Part shown: piece by piece, positions 8,213 to 10,290 of the stretch
How positions within the stretch are numbered: the first letter of the stretch is position 1
How the letters are laid out: each line of letters opens with the position of its first letter
Source: Lichenicola sp964242425
GTDB taxonomy: Bacteria; Pseudomonadota; Alphaproteobacteria; Acetobacterales; Acetobacteraceae
Length of the DNA stretch: 10,290 nt
Assembly (NCBI GenBank): GCA_964242425.1
Contig: CAXTCK010000124.1
Coordinates: 1 to 10,290 of the forward strand
Direction: 5' to 3'
Position numbers and translations under genes: made by a program
The notes under the pieces: generated by a model
The model's input: the letters and a program-made list of their open reading frames with translations, nothing else
What the model was told of the DNA's origin: nothing
Database searches by the model: none

Positions 8213-8665
8213 TCAGAAAGCGCGCCGGGAGCGGTTGTTCCGCGGCCGTTGTCGGGAAGGCGCCCGGCTTGCTGCCTGACCTTTCTGCCCGCCGCCTCGA
8301 ACGGCGCCCCCTGCTTCACAGAAGGCGGCGCCAACGGCGTGGATGGTGACGACCGTGGAGGTTCCATGGAACCTGCACGCCAGGCAGGAGTCCGCGCCGT
8401 TCAGGTTCCAGCGGTCCACCGCGCCGGCAGACACCGGAACCAGATCCGCTTCCTGGTTCGGCAGGCCGTCAAATAGCGAGGCATCATCGACCGGCCTGTG
8501 TCCCGTTCCGGAGCAGGAAAGGCTGGACGGACAGGAAACGGGTGCGGCACCCACGCAGGTGAGGACGGCAAGCCCCAGCGACGGCCATGGGAACCGCTGC
8601 CTTGCTGGCGATCTGCGGGGAGGACCCGGAGGAAAAGGAAAGCTGCTCGGCCGCTGGTTCGACAT
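8213..8665 (-). CDS. Small exported protein, STY0301-like (tentative)
   Basis: This 150-residue reading frame runs from ATG 8665 to TGA at 8213. It has a basic, Pro-rich start, then a hydrophobic stretch SLGLAVLTCVGAAPVSC (about residues 29-45) that looks like a signal peptide. The mature part holds SCPSSLSC, ASLFDGLPNQEADLVP (about 62-77), RWNLNGADSCLACRFHGTS (85-103) and an AAFCEA Cys near 116. From memory this resembles the STY0301 family of small periplasmic proteins of unknown function (Cys-Pro near the N-terminus, FxDGxPxExAxLVP, a Trp strand, then LxCxYxGT and a final Cys). The segment between the first Cys pair and FDG looks shorter than usual, and the last 30 residues are Arg/Gly-rich, so it could be partly decayed. 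Third codon positions are GC-rich in the core. No strong ribosome site precedes 8665. It lies 55 bases upstream of the GH31 gene on the same strand. Confidence 0.5.
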   Translation of the reverse strand: MSNQRPSSFPFPPGPPRRSPARQRFPWPSLGLAVLTCVGAAPVSCPSSLSCSGTGHRPVDDASLFDGLPNQEADLVPVSAGAVDRWNLNGADSCLACRFHGTSTVVTIHAVGAAFCEAGGAVRGGGQKGQAASRAPSRQRPRNNRSRRAF

Positions 8666-8888
8666 TCCACGTAAAACCGCCGAGCACCTGGAGCAAGCCC
8701 ACCGGCGGGCAAACCCTTCACCTTGCAACCATGATCGTACGGCCGGGCGACGAGTAAAACACGTGGAACCCCCTTGCCGGTGCCTGCAACCGGCCGCGTG
8801 GCCACCGGATGGCGTTGACCGGCTCGCTTGGCATGAACGCGCTGTTCGACGAGGCCAGCCCTGGCGGTGCCTGCCCTCGGAAGGTGTC

Positions 8889-9487
8889 CTACAGCTCGTA
8901 GTAGATGTGATGGTTGAATTTCGGCTTGTCGAGCTTGGCGGACGGGTCTGTTTGGCCCAGCCGGACCAGCCTGGTTGCCGTCGGTGAGTAACCGGTATCA
9001 TCGAAGACCTTGAAGTTGTTTATGGCCTCGTGCGATCCGCCATGGGGAGGGTGCCGTTCGCTAGTTCAGCGTAAGGAACGACCTCCACATGAACATGGGG
9101 CAGCTGCACAAGCACGCCGTTGCGCTCGATTTTGCTTTCTGGATCGGACGTGTGCTCCATAATCACCTTGTCGCCGTAGAGGTAGTAGACACCAAATCCC
9201 GCTTGAGCATCACTGGTCTTGGACATTGTCGTGAAGCTTATGTTGTCGGCTTTGAGCAGCCTGATGACCGCTTGAAGGTTGGCATCGGGCGTGGTCGGGG
9301 ATTGGACCCAGACCTTGCTGGGTTGTGAATGTCCGACGAAACCTGCCTGTTTAGCGGCTGCCAACGCATTCTCCCGGGTGGTCGGGCCGAACCCGCCGAT
9401 CTGCCGATATGTGACGCCTTTCGGTGTCTTGATCTGCGGCATATGCAGGAGGCCTGTCGAGGCTTGGGTTCCCGGTGGTTTCGCCAT
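8889..9487 (-). pseudogene. Unrecognised gene split by a one-base frameshift (about 199 residues if joined)
   Basis: From ATG 9487 (preceded by AGGAAG about 11 bases upstream) the frame reads 155 residues and stops at 9020-9022. The protein is coding-like: MPQIKTPKGVTYRQIGGFG, KVWVQSPTTPDANLQAVIRLL, GFGVYYLYGDKVIMEH, GVLVQLPHVHVEVVPYAE. Its last seven residues, MADRTRP, look out of character. The -1 frame from the CCCC run (plus-strand 9044-9047) continues naturally as HGGSHEAINNFKVFDDTGY and ends IYYEL before TAG at 8889-8891. Joined at Pro148 the two parts give about 199 residues. No signal peptide or membrane segment is seen, and I recognise no family; PHVHVEV only faintly recalls M23 peptidase PHLHFEV and the rest does not fit. 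GC is about 50% in the middle, well below neighbouring genes, which suggests acquisition from elsewhere. A frame-disrupting mutation, a read error and programmed -1 slippage are all possible. Confidence 0.6.
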
Positions 9488-9787
9488 GGCAATCGTCGCT
9501 TCCTAGGTGGATCAAGAGGTGAAACAGCGCGGCATGAAGGCCCGCTTCACGGACGTCCGGGTCGAGACGATACCGGAGCAGCATTGAGTTGGCCAATTTC
9601 GGCCATCTGGCGTGAGTGTCAGCCTTCCAGCCAAAGGGGCTCATGACGAAGCGACCTGGAAATCCAACGCTGGTACGGCGCCAACTCGACGTCAGAACCC
9701 GCCCGTGTCGAACGACCCCACTCGGATGTGTTGCCGGTGATCCGCCGTGGCTCCCATTTCCACCTGCGCAATCAATCAGGGGACCAG

Positions 9788-10000
9788 TTAGGTGTCGAAC
9801 CCCGGCATCACCAGCATCTGCCACCCGTCGTCGACCGCCGCACGCCTAGCCCGCGTCACCGGATTGAACCGAGGGAAGTACCTGGAACAGGCCGTACAGC
9901 GATGATCGACCAATGCCTGCACATAGATTCGTGGGGCCGTATCCGACAAGCCGTTCCTCGTTTTCCGGAGGTTACAGGCGCAACCCGGCGGCCACATCAT
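9788..10000 (-). CDS. Short unrecognised reading frame or gene remnant
   Basis: A 70-residue frame from ATG 10000 to TAA at 9788. The last 25 codons have strongly GC-ending codons and a protein-like C-terminus (RAAVDDGWQMLVMPGFDT), and the middle carries CTAC followed by SRYFPRFNP, a possible single Cys pair. The first 25 codons are less convincing and no ribosome site precedes the ATG; an in-frame stop lies just upstream of it. It may be the 3' remnant of a longer gene rather than a functional small gene. No family is recognised. Confidence 0.25.
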   Translation of the reverse strand: MMWPPGCACNLRKTRNGLSDTAPRIYVQALVDHRCTACSRYFPRFNPVTRARRAAVDDGWQMLVMPGFDT

Positions 10001-10076
10001 GACCGACCGTTACACCGCTTGAACGGCTGCCGCCGTCGAGATCGTGCGTCCTCTAGCACTATTTTGGCAGAACACG

Positions 10077-10223
10077 ATGAGCGAGACCTTTACGAGCGTG
10101 GGGACATCGTGCCTGCGGTGTCGGTGCGAAGAGGGCGAGAACGGCCTTCCTGACGGCTGGCAAGATCGGTTGCGGCGGCACCGCACGATAGCTTCGCGTA
10201 TTCAAAGGCAAGCGATGAAATGA
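10077..10223 (+). CDS. Possible 48-residue Cys-containing small protein
   Basis: ATG 10077 opens a 48-codon frame to TGA at 10221-10223 (MSETFTSVGTSCLRCRCEEG, then GWQDRLRRHRTIASRI). It has a CxxCxC cluster at residues 12-17 and a basic C-terminal half, which could be a small metal-binding or nucleic-acid-binding protein, but the same pattern can arise by chance. The frame is open upstream to 10023, with a GTG at 10044. Its stop overlaps an ATG at 10220 (ATGA), which opens another frame running off the window. Several codons (ATA, AGG) are rare for the neighbouring genes and only a weak GGCAGAA precedes the ATG. Function unknown. Confidence 0.2.
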   Translation: MSETFTSVGTSCLRCRCEEGENGLPDGWQDRLRRHRTIASRIQRQAMK

Positions 10224-10290
10224 CCTCTATACCAACCGTGCTCATCGATGCATGCAGACCGCCCTTCGGGAGGCCGGCAAGGATACCGTC

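Larger units (their letters stand above)
9488..10290. other. Gene-poor, probably decayed accessory segment
   Basis: No confident gene is seen across these 800 bases. Every frame is short or contains stops. Coding-looking scraps are present: a 26-codon plus-strand stretch at 9507-9587, a minus-strand piece from 9644 reading MSPFGWKADTHARWPK, a 70-codon minus-strand frame at 9788-10000, and a plus-strand frame ending at 10223. The mix of short scraps on both strands is what decayed mobile or transferred DNA often looks like, but I could not identify a transposase, integrase or terminal inverted repeats. Confidence 0.5.

Noticed and set aside
8359..8374. Perfect 16-base palindrome AGGTTCCATGGAACCT, with another AGGTTCCA at 8403-8410, considered as an operator
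   Set aside because: It lies inside the likely coding sequence of the small exported protein (CRFHGTS) and well away from a promoter, so a chance palindrome is the simpler reading.
9507..9587. Short frame containing MKARFTD, reminiscent of the start of IS3-family OrfA (MKxRFTEEQI)
   Set aside because: Only about seven residues resemble the family and the frame stops after 26 codons; no other transposase sequence follows.
9788..9806. GGTTCGACACC-like string read on the minus strand, considered as a tRNA T arm
   Set aside because: The T stem does not pair beyond three bases and no anticodon or D arm can be built around it.

Overview
The window is a high-GC bacterial chromosome segment. The main coding genes are strongly GC-biased at third codon positions, and outer-membrane and exported proteins are prominent, so it is Gram-negative. 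A TonB-dependent receptor, an S46 dipeptidyl-peptidase, a ribitol-dehydrogenase relative and a GH31 glucosidase together fit a high-GC proteobacterium, perhaps an acetic-acid-bacterium-like alphaproteobacterium. That placement is inference from content only.

Layout, left to right. Positions 1-1349 (+) hold the C-terminal 448 residues of a TonB-dependent outer-membrane receptor that begins upstream of the window. Positions 1546-1890 (+) hold a small charged, probably helical protein of unknown function. Positions 1930-2727 (-) hold a ribitol 2-dehydrogenase-like SDR gene that is broken: it has an in-frame TGA just before the catalytic YxxxK motif and a scrambled glycine-rich cofactor loop. Reading away from it, positions 2910-5051 (+) encode an exported S46 dipeptidyl-peptidase with a complete catalytic triad. 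This gene converges on a minus-strand group at 5118-8665. In transcription order that group is a probable small exported STY0301-like protein (8665-8213), an exported GH31 alpha-glucosidase (8157-5581, best start a TTG with a good Shine-Dalgarno) and a small DUF442/TIGR01244 rhodanese- or phosphatase-like protein (5546-5118). Gaps of 55 and 34 bases make these three a plausible transcription unit.

From about 8890 to the right end the composition drops: two 60-base lines inside 9121-9240 count about 50% GC, clearly below the neighbouring genes. An unrecognised gene here (9487-8889, -) reads as one protein of about 199 residues only if the ribosome or the sequence shifts by one base at a CCCC run. 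From 9488 to 10290 I see no confident gene, only short coding-looking fragments. This looks like an accessory or decaying segment.

Functionally, the intact genes form a nutrient-scavenging theme: outer-membrane uptake, periplasmic dipeptide release and alpha-glucoside hydrolysis. No RNA gene, CRISPR array or complete insertion sequence was seen. I did not find a clear new multi-gene system. The most notable items are the frameshifted unknown gene, the decayed rbtD-like gene and the small Cys-containing gene just upstream of the GH31 gene.
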